Assembly (NCBI GenBank): GCA_015680685.1
Contig: MNCI01020610.1
Location: 134,832-198,831 of the forward strand
Length of the DNA stretch: 64,000 bases
Direction: 5' to 3'
Source: Gnetum montanum
Taxonomy: Eukaryota; Streptophyta; Gnetopsida; Gnetales; Gnetaceae
Shown: one piece after another, positions 22,901-33,690 of the stretch
Layout: each line of letters starts with the position of its first letter
Numbering within the stretch: position 1 is the first letter of the stretch
Program-made: the position numbers and the translations under genes
The notes under the pieces: model-generated
Told to the model about the DNA's origin: nothing
Seen by the model: the letters and a program-made list of their open reading frames with translations, nothing else
Databases searched by the model: none

Positions 22901-23012
22901 GAGTATATGTCACCTTAGATTGCTGAGGACTTGGTTGATTTGGGTTATGTATATGATGCTGACTGTCTTCTGTGTTATCCCTAGGTGAGTTAACCTTATG
23001 AGAAGAAGCCAT
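19993..23012 (-). pseudogene. Gag-protease of element B (stop-interrupted)
   Basis: Start at the ATG complement 23010-23012 (MASSHKVNSPRD), about 140 bases after the primer site. N-terminal conserved block HPDEYVPDFTFILHQDEQLQ; then a His/Arg/Ser-rich linker; the Gag core (NIPRFEGGY, HHLQAFHDAY, EPLDAAMARYYTLLQRC, HIVDGLRNETRRTLGTY); a basic coiled segment; the motif CEVCYYDHPRD where relatives have CxxC...DHPKGC; a Pro/Gln/Tyr-rich stretch; and the protease (HKALLD-stop-GSGINLISQ, GDFPIILGRAWLNTIDA). The Cys-motif region is frameshifted near 21150. Stops at about 22410, 21906 and 21790 break the frame; the protease Ser codon is itself a stop. Confidence 0.88.
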
Positions 23013-23134
23013 TTTAATGGTGTGCTATTCACCATTATATATGTTCTTATTTAACTAATTAACCCAAAGGTTCATTAAGGCTCACAATGATGTGAAAGAT
23101 TTCCTAATGTTCTAATTGGCGTACAAACACTTAG

Positions 23135-23152
23135 TCCCCAACAACGGTGCTA
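23135..23152 (-). other. Primer-binding site of element B
   Basis: Minus strand TAGCACCGTTGTTGGGGA, one base inside the 5' LTR; degenerate tRNA-Asp-type site. Confidence 0.75.
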
Positions 23153-23153
23153 A

Positions 23154-24114
23154 TGATGAGTGGCGAGGTACCCCAACACTCAACCATACGAAACGAGTGT
23201 AGCACGCGCGATCTGGTCGAAGTCCACAGACTAAATGCCTAAACGCTGCAAGGAACACTTGGGGTTAATTAATCGTTGTCTTCCCAGACTTACTTGTTGT
23301 TGTCACGGTGTATGGTTAAGTAAGTCCGAGGTATGTGATTTTTTTGGTCTCTTACAGTTTATCTCCTATGCTAAAGGGTGAAGGGTTGAGAGACTAAAAC
23401 TAACTCTAACTACAGCACTAAGTCCTAGCGTCAGCATCCGTTCCCACTTGCCGTACACACCCTGAACTGTGCAACTGTGGCTACCAAACGCTAATCGTTA
23501 CTGGGATTACCACACGTAACGCACGTGCTTGAAGCGGTCGTACTGAGGCACCTAACTAACCTAAGTGTGACAAGCAGCTGATTCCTTGACTAGCCGTACA
23601 CATCCGTAGATGCTCGTAATCAAGTCGTACTTGTCCCACGTTCTAGGAGGTAAGGGTGAGAGAATCTAATCGCGATGAGTAGCCGATTCCTTGGCTAGCC
23701 ATACACATTCATCAATGCTCGTAACCAAGTCGTACTCATGCCGCGTTACTAGGAAAGCAATAAATAACATTAAATAAACCTATCCATGCACTGCAAGGTT
23801 TATCCACAAAGCTCGTCTTTATTGCCATACACAACTTGCGTTCAGGTACAAAGCTGCTCGAATAAAAAATCGTTCACTTGGGGGACTCCTACTGCAGGCA
23901 CATGGAAAATATTCTATCTCTAGGGTGATCAATCCGCCAGAGCTTCGCTACTTCTAGCCTATGATTCCCAATGAGGGGAGTGCCGCCTCTTATTTATAGA
24001 TTTGGTGGCAGACCGCGATATCGCGTACGCGATATCGCAGGGAATGACACGATATCGTATACGCGATATCGCAGCTGCCGCGATATCGTGGCTTGTGCAT
24101 ATCGTGTCTCATCA
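23154..24114 (-). repeat. 5' LTR of element B
   Basis: A 961-bp intact LTR, TGATGAGTGGCG...TCTCATCA on the plus strand. On the minus strand U3 carries five GATATC motifs in about 90 bases (24016-24105), followed by TATAAATA (complement of about 23993-24000). Confidence 0.95.
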
Positions 24115-24119
24115 ACTGG

Positions 24120-24688
24120 GATTACCAAGTACCTTGCTACTAGGTGAACCAAGCAATAATACTACTGGGTTGCCAAACGATCACACTTTATGCTCGAAAT
24201 CAGTCGTATCCATTCTACTTAACAATGATAAAAGTAAAGTTCATGGAAAAGTAAATCAATAACTAGGGAAACAGTAAACGTTATACTAAGTCAAAATAGC
24301 AAACATTAGTCTAAGCTAACAATAAAGAAATCTAAGTGATGTGCCAATGATGCAAAGTAATATCGATCTTTATTTCTAGTCATAAAACATGTCAAACTGC
24401 GTTCCACTCGAATAAAGACTCCACTTAATCACTTAACATCACATTGCAGGCATACACTGCTAAGTGCTAAGTGCTAAAATTAAGAAAACAAACTGACATA
24501 ATTTCACTAAGGTTGGAATGAAACTATTGCTTGACCGTGCACCTAAGTGTAGTATTTATAGGCCTACATATGTTCGCGACATCAGGGATATCTGACATCC
24601 TAGCTTGTGCCCCGATATTGAGGATCCAATATCGTAGCTTCAATATTAGATACTTGATATTGTAGCTGACAAAAAATGCAACTTATTA
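24120..24688 (-). repeat. 5' LTR of element A, second part
   Basis: Continuation of 13288-13634 after the nested element B. Matches 1363-1931 and ends CTTATTA, directly followed by the target copy ACATG (24689-24693). Confidence 0.88.
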
Positions 24689-24863
24689 ACATGTACTCAC
24701 TAATAGATCGACTTCTTCAATGTTTTTTATGAAGAACAATTTGAAAATCATTTGAATCAACAATAGGATTCTATGAAACCTGAGGAATATATATATGTTT
24801 TTCCTGTGTCATTGAAGAATTTTTTGAAATTGATTTCATCAAAACTTTCCTTGAAAATATATT

Positions 24864-25760
24864 CTATTGAAAAACAATAAAAGAAAGGGGAAGGCTAATT
24901 GTTGAAATGTTAGTAGAAGAAATCATCATAGGATTAGCAGCATCTTTAGAAAAAACCATAGCATGATCTATAACATTTGCAAAAGAAACCTTGGTAGCAT
25001 TTACAATAATTACTTGTTGCCGTGCTCGCTTTGCCTTTTTTCGCAACATAAAAGGACATGAATCGAACATGTGACCCTCTCGATGACAATAGTGACATGA
25101 CTTTGGAATATTGTAATAAACAACCTTTTTGCATAATCAATTCTAAAACCACGCAAAGGAATTTCTCACTTAAGCTAATTAAGATCCACTTTAATCATAT
25201 ATTAAATTTTGCAAAAACCACTAGTTGCAACAAGGGTTTTAGAATGCTTGATTAGTCTAATACGAGAGACAATATCCCTTTTAACTTTTTCAAAAATTAA
25301 TGGAAGATTTAGCAATTTAACAAAACAATGAACCTTTCAAAATTCAAGAGATGCTAGATTAAAAGAAAGAGTCAACTTTCAGATGATCAATAAAGCATGA
25401 CAATGATCGAAAACATTGATGTTAAGGGCCTTAGAAACCATTGTCGAATTAACAAATTCTATCAGCAAAAATGAGTTTGAAAAATAATGAGCATGGACAG
25501 TATCCAAACCTCGATCTTTTCAAACCAAATTTAAATGATTCAAAAAACTTGAGGAATGAGGTAAATAACCTAGAATTTGCATGAAAACATTCTTTCCACA
25601 AATTTCCTGAGTAATAGATTCATATAAATCATCAAGCAATTCGTTGAACAGCAAAGAAGTGGTGGTTTCACTTGAAGCATCATCTACTAAATCATGCAAT
25701 ATTGCATGTAACATCAATGCTAGAAACCTTGTTGTTTCAATTCAATGTTAAAACCCTTGC
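24864..25760 (-). pseudogene. LINE-type ORF1 relic with CCHC knuckle
   Basis: Minus strand, frameshifted. A zinc-knuckle-like motif SCHYCHREGHMFDSCPF (CX2CX4HX4C) is clear near 25060-25110, followed by a basic tail (RKKAKRARQQ). Upstream pieces such as LPLIFEKVKRDIVSRIR resemble the nucleic-acid-binding ORF1 (DUF4283 plus zinc knuckle) of plant LINEs. No endonuclease or RT follows, so it is a 5' fragment or decayed remnant. Family placement is by motif pattern only. Confidence 0.5.
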
Positions 25761-26704
25761 CACTAAAAGATAACTAAGCAATTTTTTTGTCATAATCTCA
25801 ATGTGCCTAATATATCATTTGGGTCTATATAGATGTAATAAAATATTAGTTTCATTTTCATTATCAATATTATTTTATGGGCCTAACACCTTGTTTTTTC
25901 TAGGATGCTTTAACTAACACTACCACATAGGTTGCAATGTTAAACTAAGATCATTGGAGAAGGGTTTGATGTGTCAAAAAAGGATCATATTGAGCTTTTA
26001 ATCTAGTGGTAAGACTTTAGAAACTTTAATTTTTTTCGTTCAATTTTAGTAGGAAGCGCGAATTTATAAAGTTCTATCTAAGCTTTACTAGGTAACAAGT
26101 TCAATTCCATTAAGCAGCACTAAGTTATAAAATTTTAATAAAAAATTCATTGAAAAGAAATTCTCAAATTAGTTCAATAAATGCAATAAATCGAAGAGGT
26201 AAATCTATATTGATATCTTGAGTAGACAGCTTCAAAGTTGTAAATCTATATTCATGATTTGACGTAATCTAAATATTTTTCTTAATTATTATCAATTTTT
26301 AAGGCGTATGCCACCCACCCCTTTTAAACCACTCTCCTTGTTATAGCCAACACGAAGCTTGATAAAATGAAAATAAGCTTAACATAGTTCAGTTTGCTAT
26401 TGTCCTAAGAAAGTGAGTGAAAACTTAACCTATGGTTAAGTGAATCATGTGCAGTGATCAGGTGAATGAGAAATTTCTTGTACGAGTAAAATTTCATTTG
26501 TAAGGCACCTCCAAATAACATTGGAGTTTCACCGTAAGCTCGCAGGGTTGTCCAGGGTAGGTATTGCAGGTTTTCACTGCAGAAGTTAAATTGAATTGAT
26601 TAAATCAGGAAAGCACAGAATTATCACTCTCATAAGAAAGCGGGAAAGCGGCGTATTCTTGAGTGAAATCTTCTGAGCTTGAGCTTCGGTTTTCACTTGC
26701 GCTA
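25761..26704. other. Spacer upstream of cyclophilin gene
   Basis: About 25800-25875 resembles the dispersed-repeat tail found at 31000-31040 and 51300-51360 (GGGTCTATATAGATGTAATAAA). About 25985-26190 is a SINE-like remnant: TCTAGTGGTAAGA near its start and GTTATAAAATTTTAATAAA then GAAATTCTCAAATTAGTTCAATAAAT later. The remainder presumably includes the cyclophilin promoter; I see no clear TATA box. Confidence 0.4.
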
Positions 26705-29700
26705 ATGGCGACTGCAGGAGGTGCAGTGGCAGCAGCAGCAGCAGGAGTGGCAGAATGGCATTTGAAAGCTCCGAACCCGAAGAACGCTATCGTTTTCTTT
26801 GACGTCTCCATCGGCACCATTCCCGCAGGCCGCATCAAGATGGAACTGTTTGCAGACATTGCTCCCAAAACCGCCGAGAATTTCGGGTAGCCATTGCGAT
26901 CATTGATATTCAGGCCAATGACTTTACAAGGCGTTTTCGTGACTTAAAAAAAGGTATGCATGCATAGATTTCTTAGATACTTTCTGCTTTATGTCCTATC
27001 ATGCTTAGATGGGCTTCCTGTAATTAGTTGGATATGAGGGTGAGAAGAACAGTTGAGGAATGCTTCAAGGTGTTACCAAAAAAATGCATGTTAGATCTTT
27101 CTTTACAGTCAAATGAGAAATTATTAACAAACATTAGATATATTGATTTCACAGACATTTCACCGGTGATATGAATAGTTTTACCTTCATTTCAGAATAT
27201 GGGTACCATGTACCCAGTAGAAATGGCTGGATGAATTTAGATATATGAAGTTCACTGAAATTGAAAATTAGCAGTACGGTACTGTCTTGCTAATGAGCTT
27301 CCAATGTTTTATGCCTTTTACGCCACGCTAGATGTATGTTATAACATTGTATCTAAGTTCTATCACGAAGTTTGCGTTCATTACTGTACGTGAATTTTGG
27401 TACTGCAATTATACAAAGCAGTTAGTAAAGTGGAGCTGTTCCACTTGGATTCTGTCAAGCAGTTATCAATGCCCATTGGTCCATGTATTCGGTTTTAGTA
27501 GCATCCGATTGAAACTTATTGTCAGACCCCCTGTATCTCTGATCGTTGCTCTTCATATCTGAAGCATAGTTTCCAATTACCAGATTTTCAGTACTTTCAA
27601 TTGTTTTCTTTTAACAGGTAGAAAGATAAGTTTGTTTAATAATAAAATGTAGATCTGGACTACATTCAGGAATTCTTTGGGATCTTGGACGAAGGATACA
27701 TACATATGCAGCCAGGTTGTGTCAATAGTTATTTTATGGTTTATTGGCCACAGTGGTCAGATTTCAAATATGTAATTCCTGTTAAGGAATACCTGCACAT
27801 TAAATTGTGCAGAGATATAGAAAATTAACAAATGACTTGTTTTCCTACCAAATGACAGCTTGTTATTGAACCAAATGACAGCTTGTTATTGAACCATATC
27901 CTAGCTTAGGTATTTAATTCAGTGAGATTGTTTAAAACTGTGGACAAAGCAGTTTCAGAATTCCTTTTACCGAATGTTTTTATTTTTAAATCCAAAATAC
28001 TGTGTTGTCTACTGGAATCCAACCCATGACTTGGTGTGTCCATGCCAAGGCCCTTACCACTAAGTTAACACCTCATTGTTGCAAGCTTCAACAACAATAA
28101 TATAAACTTTAAATTGAAAATTCTGTGTTAGTGTTCGTATGAAGTTGGACTATATTTGTGTATATAATCTCAAATTTGTTTACAAGGATAGAAATCTGAA
28201 CTCATAAATGAAAATAAAGATACTTTGTACTGTAACAAGTTTCCTAAGAAAAGACTTAGTATTTTGATTTTGTTCATGGCTATATTTGCAACAATAAACA
28301 TTTTCTGGGAGTTTCTTTGTTCTGTTGGTTATTCTTCATGCTTATTTTCCTTAATGGATCTTAAATGAAACATTTGTGAAACCAGGAAATTTTTAAAGGA
28401 CTTTTAACTGTGTAATTTGATATTAATTGGGGATGAAATTGGAGTGTTAGAAATAATGCTGAAACCCAAATGACTCCTTTATTTATTTATTTTTTTATGG
28501 ATGTAAGGTACATGTTATTCCTAGGCTCAGCCACTCAAAAGAGATTAGGCTTTTTGCTCATCCACTGACCCTTCCAGGACCCTGTCTTAGTGGGATGAAT
28601 ATTGAGCCTCTAGGTAATGATGTATTATGGTGTGAAATAAGTTGAAGATATATAATATTTATTTCTATATTAACCCATCTATGCTGAAGAAATCTATTTC
28701 TTTTATACTATATCCTAACCTCGATGGTGCTCTTTCTCTACATGTTTGTTGTCTGGAATGGATTTATATAGGTTGTTAATAATTATTTGTGGGCCATAGC
28801 AAATGTAAAAATAAGATCATGCTGTTTTCTTTAATTATATTATTCTATATGAGCTGATCTGACAATGGTTTCTTTTGGATTGCATGTTACAGGCAATTTT
28901 ATACTGGCGAGTATAGGTAGGTTTTCCATTTTTCACCGGAATTGCACATAATTTGAAATCTTGGTTTGTTATATTTCTTTTAGGAGATAAGTTCTTGAAG
29001 TATCAAGGATGTCAACATTTTCTTACCTAGATTTCTTTGCCTAAAAATATTCTATTGATGCTTGCTTTTGTTCAAGCAGTGGGAAAGTAGAATAAATAAG
29101 ATTTAAATAATTCGAGAAGACATGAACTGAAAAGTAGAATAATTAAGATTTAATTGAGCCTTTGTTTGCCAGTGCAACCATAAGCACTGTCAGGTACGTT
29201 CACATGCATGATAGATATATGGTTATGCAAGGTAACAATTGCAAACATGATATGGTGCACAAGAGCCAGCTATTGGAATATGCTTAAATTCTCTTTTGTC
29301 TATGTGCCTTGAGTATGTTGAAGGATGGAAAGTTTGAATAATTTCCTAGTACTTCAGAGTATGATTGCTGGCCATTGCTGCAAAAATTGGTCTTGGGAGT
29401 AAAGTTAAATTATAGTGTATCAAGGAATGTCGGAAATTTCGTGTACCTAACAGATAGAGAGCTAAATTTGCAAGTGTAGCAATGCTGTTTTGAAGCTTAG
29501 AAATTGTGTGCAAGTGATGTCTAAGCTTAATTGTCTGACCTGCATCTTCTCTACATCAGAGATTTTGGTGATGTCAAGGCTTATAGCTTCTTATTTTAGC
29601 CTTATGTGTTAGCACAAGAGTTGGATCGGTAGCTCTCTCAGGGAAGATAACATGAAAGACAATATGAAGATGAATTTGACACTAGTCTTTTCTACGGTAG

Positions 29701-32032
29701 TTACCTTATTTTTCACAAGGTTTTTTGATTTTGGCAGTGTGCTCCCAAATGCTCGTGTGTTTGGGTTTTTTGTATTTTCTTGTGGGGTCGGAGAATGAGT
29801 TTGGAAAACATAGTAACATTAACATTGCTTATGTGTTGTTTAGTTTATTTCATGTGTCAGCAATTAGTTGCATTTCAAATGCTCAAATGTTGGACCCACT
29901 AAAATTGTGCTTATCAGAAAATCCAAAATATTATTATTTTTGAAACAAAGTTAGGTGCAACAGTTAAAGTGTAATAATCTATCTTGTATGATAACAATTT
30001 TGTAGTCAGGCCTATGTTACAAAGTAAAGTGAGCTCCACACAAACTGCATAAAGTGAACAATAAAGTGTTACCTTAGTGGTACAACTCTTGGCTTGGTAA
30101 CCTCAAGTCACTCGATTTTGGTGACATTGAGTTATAAATTTAAAAATGAATTCTATAAAAGAAATTCTGAAACTGGTCCAATAGATCCAAAGGGTCTTAA
30201 AGGGATATAAATAAAGAATTTAGATTTAGTTTCAGTTTCAATGCTTACAAACCCAACCTACCAAGATGCCATCCATATTAAAATCATTCAATTTAATATG
30301 TATTTAATCATATGAATTCTAGAAGAGGTTAATCTGAATTTCAAACAGTCAATTAAATGCTGGCAGCAACAGATAGGGAGTATTTAAAAAGAAAAAGTTG
30401 TTGTCTATGCAATGTCCTCATCTTTGTAATGTTAGTCTTTTTTAAAATTCCAATTTTAATTACTTTTACAGAAAAGCAGGCAATCCTATTGGCTACAAAG
30501 GCTGCCAGTTTCACAGAGTTATTAAAGATTTCATGATTCAAGGTGGTTACTTTGTGAAGGTAGAGATTGTTGTCTTTGATTGATGTGTTTTTTCTACGTG
30601 CATTGTATTTGTAACTCATTCCTTTTTGTCCTCTCAAGTTTTCAGGGTGATGGCAGTGGATGTGTTTCAATTTACCGCAGCAAGTTTGAAGATGAAAACT
30701 TTATAGCCAAGCATACAGGTCCTAGGCTTCTTTCAATGGTAAGATTTCTTGCTGTTTCAGAGGTTTAGTTATTCAAATGATAGTGTCTTTGATGTTAATG
30801 CATCTGGTTGTGCGGGTCAAGAATGTTTGGGGATGAGCTGCATGTGTTTCCTTTTTGTGCTGTGACTACTCATGTGAGACAACATTATAATGTTACAGCA
30901 AAAAACTTGTATGATTTATTTTTGTTGCCCTATTGGTGCTTGGTCAATTTGTAGAGGCTTATCTTTATTTTTCATACAAGTGTAATATCTGTGTAGTAAA
31001 TCTTGTGGGTCTTTGGGCATAATAAAGTTTCAGTTTTTTGGTTTCTTATTATCTGATTGAACTATAATCATTATTAGTTTAATCCCACCAATTTGAAGTA
31101 ACATGATTATAGTTCAATCCCACCAATTTGAAGTAACAGTTAAGGTAGGGAGATCGTTGGTTGTCAGTTTTTATGGCCGATGTTTTTCCATGCTATTGTA
31201 ATATTAAAATCCTTGTTTACTCGGCATACATGTTACTATGTGCCGTATAAAGAATGTTTTCTTGCGATAAGCTAACTCTTTCTGGATCTCATATAAATAG
31301 CTCTTTTTCCGTATATGCCGGTTCCTTCCATTATTGTTGTCAATAACAGAGTCTTTAGCTAGAGATATCTCTTTCAAGGATTCAAATTTGGCGTTCTGTT
31401 ATTCTTTTTTGATACATTGTTCCCGGGTTCGTTTCATTATTTTCCTTGCCCTGTTAGGGCAGGTTAGCAAATACTAGATTTCAACCCTGGACGTACCTTC
31501 TTTGCACGTTGCTTTCTTTTTTCCTCTCCAAAAGAAAGAAAACTTGTTTATCTTTTTGGTGTCTGATATGCAGGCAAACAGTGGACCTAATACGAATGGT
31601 TGCCAGGTGTGTTTCTGTTCCCATATTGTGCCTGTTTATCTATAATAGTTTCGTTACAGGAACAAATGGGAGCTGTCAGTGAACTAATAATGAAGTTGAT
31701 TGTTTTCACTCAGTTTTTCATAACCTGTGCAAAATGGGATTGGCTGGACAACGAGCATGTTGTTTTTGGGGTATGTGTATTTTCTGTGATCATGCTTTGA
31801 TGTTACTTTGAGATATGTTTTACAGCAATGGTAATCATGTTTGGTTCTGGGTTCTTTCTATGTTCGGTGAAATTTGTTTTTTGCCGTATCCTGACTTGCA
31901 GAGTTTGACTTATGTTGGCGGAGAGTTCTTGGAGATGGGCTCTTGGTTGTCAGGAAAATAGAAAATGTGCAGACAGGGCCAAACAATCGTCCTAAATTAG
32001 CCTGTGTTATTTCTGAATGTGGTGAAATGTAA
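26705..32032 (+). CDS. CYP22: CYP22/PPIH-type cyclophilin (peptidyl-prolyl isomerase), seven exons, possibly decaying
   Basis: Exons inferred at 26705-26886, 28893-28916, 30472-30559, 30646-30738, 31574-31606, 31714-31770 and 31922-32032, giving 195 residues. The start context gives [14 protein letters not shown], then [102 protein letters not shown] and CGEM at the end. This is the order and length of the nuclear cyclophilin that binds the U4/U6.U5 snRNP in other eukaryotes (human PPIH). Six introns; five have GT-AG ends. Odd points: the last exon has GG, not AG, before AGAGTTCTT; the near-invariant Cys in exon 2 reads Tyr (QFYTGEY), Asp of QGGDF reads Tyr, and Gly of GPGLLSM reads Arg. Either the copy is decaying or the assembly has errors. 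Identity is sure; function is not. Confidence 0.88.
27848..27893. repeat. Short tandem duplication in cyclophilin intron 1
   Basis: Two head-to-tail copies of a unit of about 23-24 bases (CCAAATGACAGCTTG, TTATTGAA). Confidence 0.8.
28010..28090 (-). repeat. SINE-like tRNA-derived head in cyclophilin intron 1
   Basis: The minus strand reads TAACTTAGTGGTAAG (A-box-like) and, about 40 bases on, GGGTTGGATTCC (B-box-like). The spacing and order fit a Pol III promoter of a tRNA-derived SINE. The body is not clear. Confidence 0.5.
30060..30230 (+). repeat. SINE-like remnant in cyclophilin intron 2
   Basis: TTACCTTAGTGGTACAACTC, then CTCGATTTTGGTGACATTGAG and a body with GTTATAAATTTAAAAATGAA and AAAGAAATTCTGAAACTGG. 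The body matches about 26120-26190, indicating one repeat family. The B box is degenerate. Confidence 0.5.
30855..31045 (+). repeat. Dispersed repeat in cyclophilin intron 4
   Basis: Shares long stretches with 51060-51365: GAGACAACATTATAATGTT, AGCAAAAAACTTGTATGAT, TTGGTCAATTTGTAG, AATATCTGT, and an ending GGGCATAATAAAGTTTCAG. It looks like the 3' end of a non-LTR element with a short pyrimidine-rich tail. Family unknown. Confidence 0.5.
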
Positions 32033-33440
32033 CACGGCAATGCGTATTACTGTTTTGTTTTAAAAAGTTTATAAGTCAACGGTACTGATATTGTACATGA
32101 ATGAATTGAAAGCTTTGTATATTTGGAACAAAACATTTATTTGTAGATTGTGGGCTTTGATTGATGTAACTGGTCAGAATTTAACATCTGCGCGGACTTT
32201 AGGTGGGATTAATTTTGTTGCACCAGCATAGTTTGCATTTTATTTTCTTCTGATACGATTAGAGTCGTACTGACTTACAAACAAAATACCGGCAAACTTA
32301 CAGCTTCTTACGTGTAAAGCGAACAAGCTTCTCAAAGCGCATCAATAAAACTATGTTACCATTATTTTTAAGGAGTGTCATGTAACAGTTATGAAATATT
32401 AAAAAGATTTTTTTAAAAAATAACATTTCAAGAAGAATTAAAAGAGTGCTTAGTGCATGTTAAGATCCATCATCAAGCTAGTTAGGTAATATTTTAATAG
32501 ATTTTAGCATTAATAATTCTTCCTTGTATGATACTAGCTAAAAATATTTATAAGTTTACTAGCTTATTTTTTTTAAAAAAAAAAAGTTGATTAGATGGAG
32601 ACTCAATGTTCATTCCACTTTTTAGGAGGGTTGGTACATGTGTGAAAGCTTTCAAAAGACATTCTTCATCTTAAAACTTTCAATTGTACATCATTGTGCT
32701 TGTTATGATATTGTTTTAGCAAACCATTATTTCTAAAGTTGAACACTTAAAATTATTCTCATATTTTATATGCTATTAAGAAAGCCTTGGTTGCTTCCCA
32801 TTCACCACTATTTATGTAAATAGCCTTGTGGTCAAATAGTTTTTTTATGGTAATATAACCTTACCTATGAATGAAATAAAACTAGTTTAGCTATATATTT
32901 ATAATATATAAATATAATTTGGCATGAAAAGCTTTTGCTTATACAAAACATCAAATCTTTGGATTAATTTGAAAAAGCTTTTGTATCCTCCTACTTATAA
33001 GGTCAATTTAATGCTTAGATGTAAAGATAGGTGTGTTTGGTGGTGCTTGTCATTGATTTTTGGGCAATTTTTGCAAGTTGACACTAAAATAATATTACAT
33101 TTTCCTACAAGCTCAATATTCAAAATGCCCTTTGCATCTAAGAAACAAACTCCTCAACCTAATGGAGTCATTTAAGTTTAAAAGAGCTCATCTTAATCTT
33201 AATGCAATGAATTTACATTTAATCAAGTAGTAGGATCATGTGTTTTGTGTGAGAATTCAATTAGAAATCTTTTCAAATTATAAAACTTAAAAAGTCATAT
33301 TTTTATATCCTATATTTGATAGGATTGCAACGTAATGTGTGATACTCATTTCAGACACCAAAAAAGTGTTGTTGCAGTGCCCAAGGTAATCATCTAATAG
33401 GTTAGACCATAGTCAATTCACAAGATCCTTTTTGTACTTC
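32033..33440. other. AT-rich spacer
   Basis: 3' flank of the cyclophilin gene. No gene or clear repeat seen; only A/T homopolymer tracts (for example 32568-32584). Confidence 0.6.
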
Positions 33441-33460
33441 TTTTATGATGAAAGCGGTTA

Positions 33461-33690
33461 CTATAGTATTTATTCTAATTATTAGAGCAGTTAGCAGTTA
33501 CTCTAGTAGTTATTCTAATTATTAGAGTGGTTACTCTAGCGGTTATTCTAGCAGTTACTCTAATTATTATAGTGGTTACTCTAGTCATTACTTTAGTAGT
33601 TATTCTAATTATTAGAGTGGTTACTCTAGTAGTTACTTTAGCAGTTATTCTAATTATTAGAGCGGTTACTCTAATTATTAGAGTAGTTGC
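33461..33690 (+). repeat. Minisatellite in U3 of element C
   Basis: Imperfect head-to-tail units of roughly 30-60 bases composed of GGTTACTCTAG, TTATTCTAATTATTAGAG and variants. TCTAATTATTAGA is a palindrome around one central base and occurs four or more times. Confidence 0.85.

Larger units (their letters stand above)
13635..24114 (-). mobile_element. Element B: Athila-lineage retrotransposon nested in A's LTR
   Basis: Complete in outline: LTRs 13635-14863 and 23154-24114, perfect inverted ends TGATGAG...CTCATCA, 5-bp target duplication ACTGG (13630-13634, 24115-24119), tRNA-Asp-type primer site, gag-pro, RT-RNase H, integrase, a 1.9-kb 3' spacer and a polypurine tract. The frame is far better kept than in A, so it is younger, consistent with its insertion into A. 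It cannot be autonomous because of at least nine in-frame stops and loss of the integrase catalytic Glu. Confidence 0.93.
1029..24688 (-). mobile_element. Element A: Athila-lineage Ty3/gypsy retrotransposon, split by element B
   Basis: Large minus-strand element of about 13.2 kb once nested element B is removed. Boundaries come from the LTR pair and a 5-bp target duplication ACATG (1024-1028 and 24689-24693). Order on the minus strand: 5' LTR, tRNA-Asp primer-binding site, gag, protease, RT-RNase H, integrase, a T-rich tract, an internal promoter-like segment, a third coding region, polypurine tract, 3' LTR. RT blocks such as SEWVSPLVIV, FLDGYSGYNQI, MPFGLCN and the catalytic MDD are of Athila type. 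Many stops interrupt every domain, so it is long dead. The first bases of the left LTR copy are diverged or deleted relative to the right copy. Confidence 0.88.

Noticed and set aside
24016-24105. CRISPR-like or satellite array of GATATC words
   Set aside because: Spacing is irregular, there is no conserved long repeat, and it sits in an LTR U3 of a plant element.
31771-31921. Alternative splice choice to rescue the last cyclophilin exon
   Set aside because: The GT four bases downstream combined with the AG at about 31901 keeps frame but creates an immediate stop; other combinations shift the frame.
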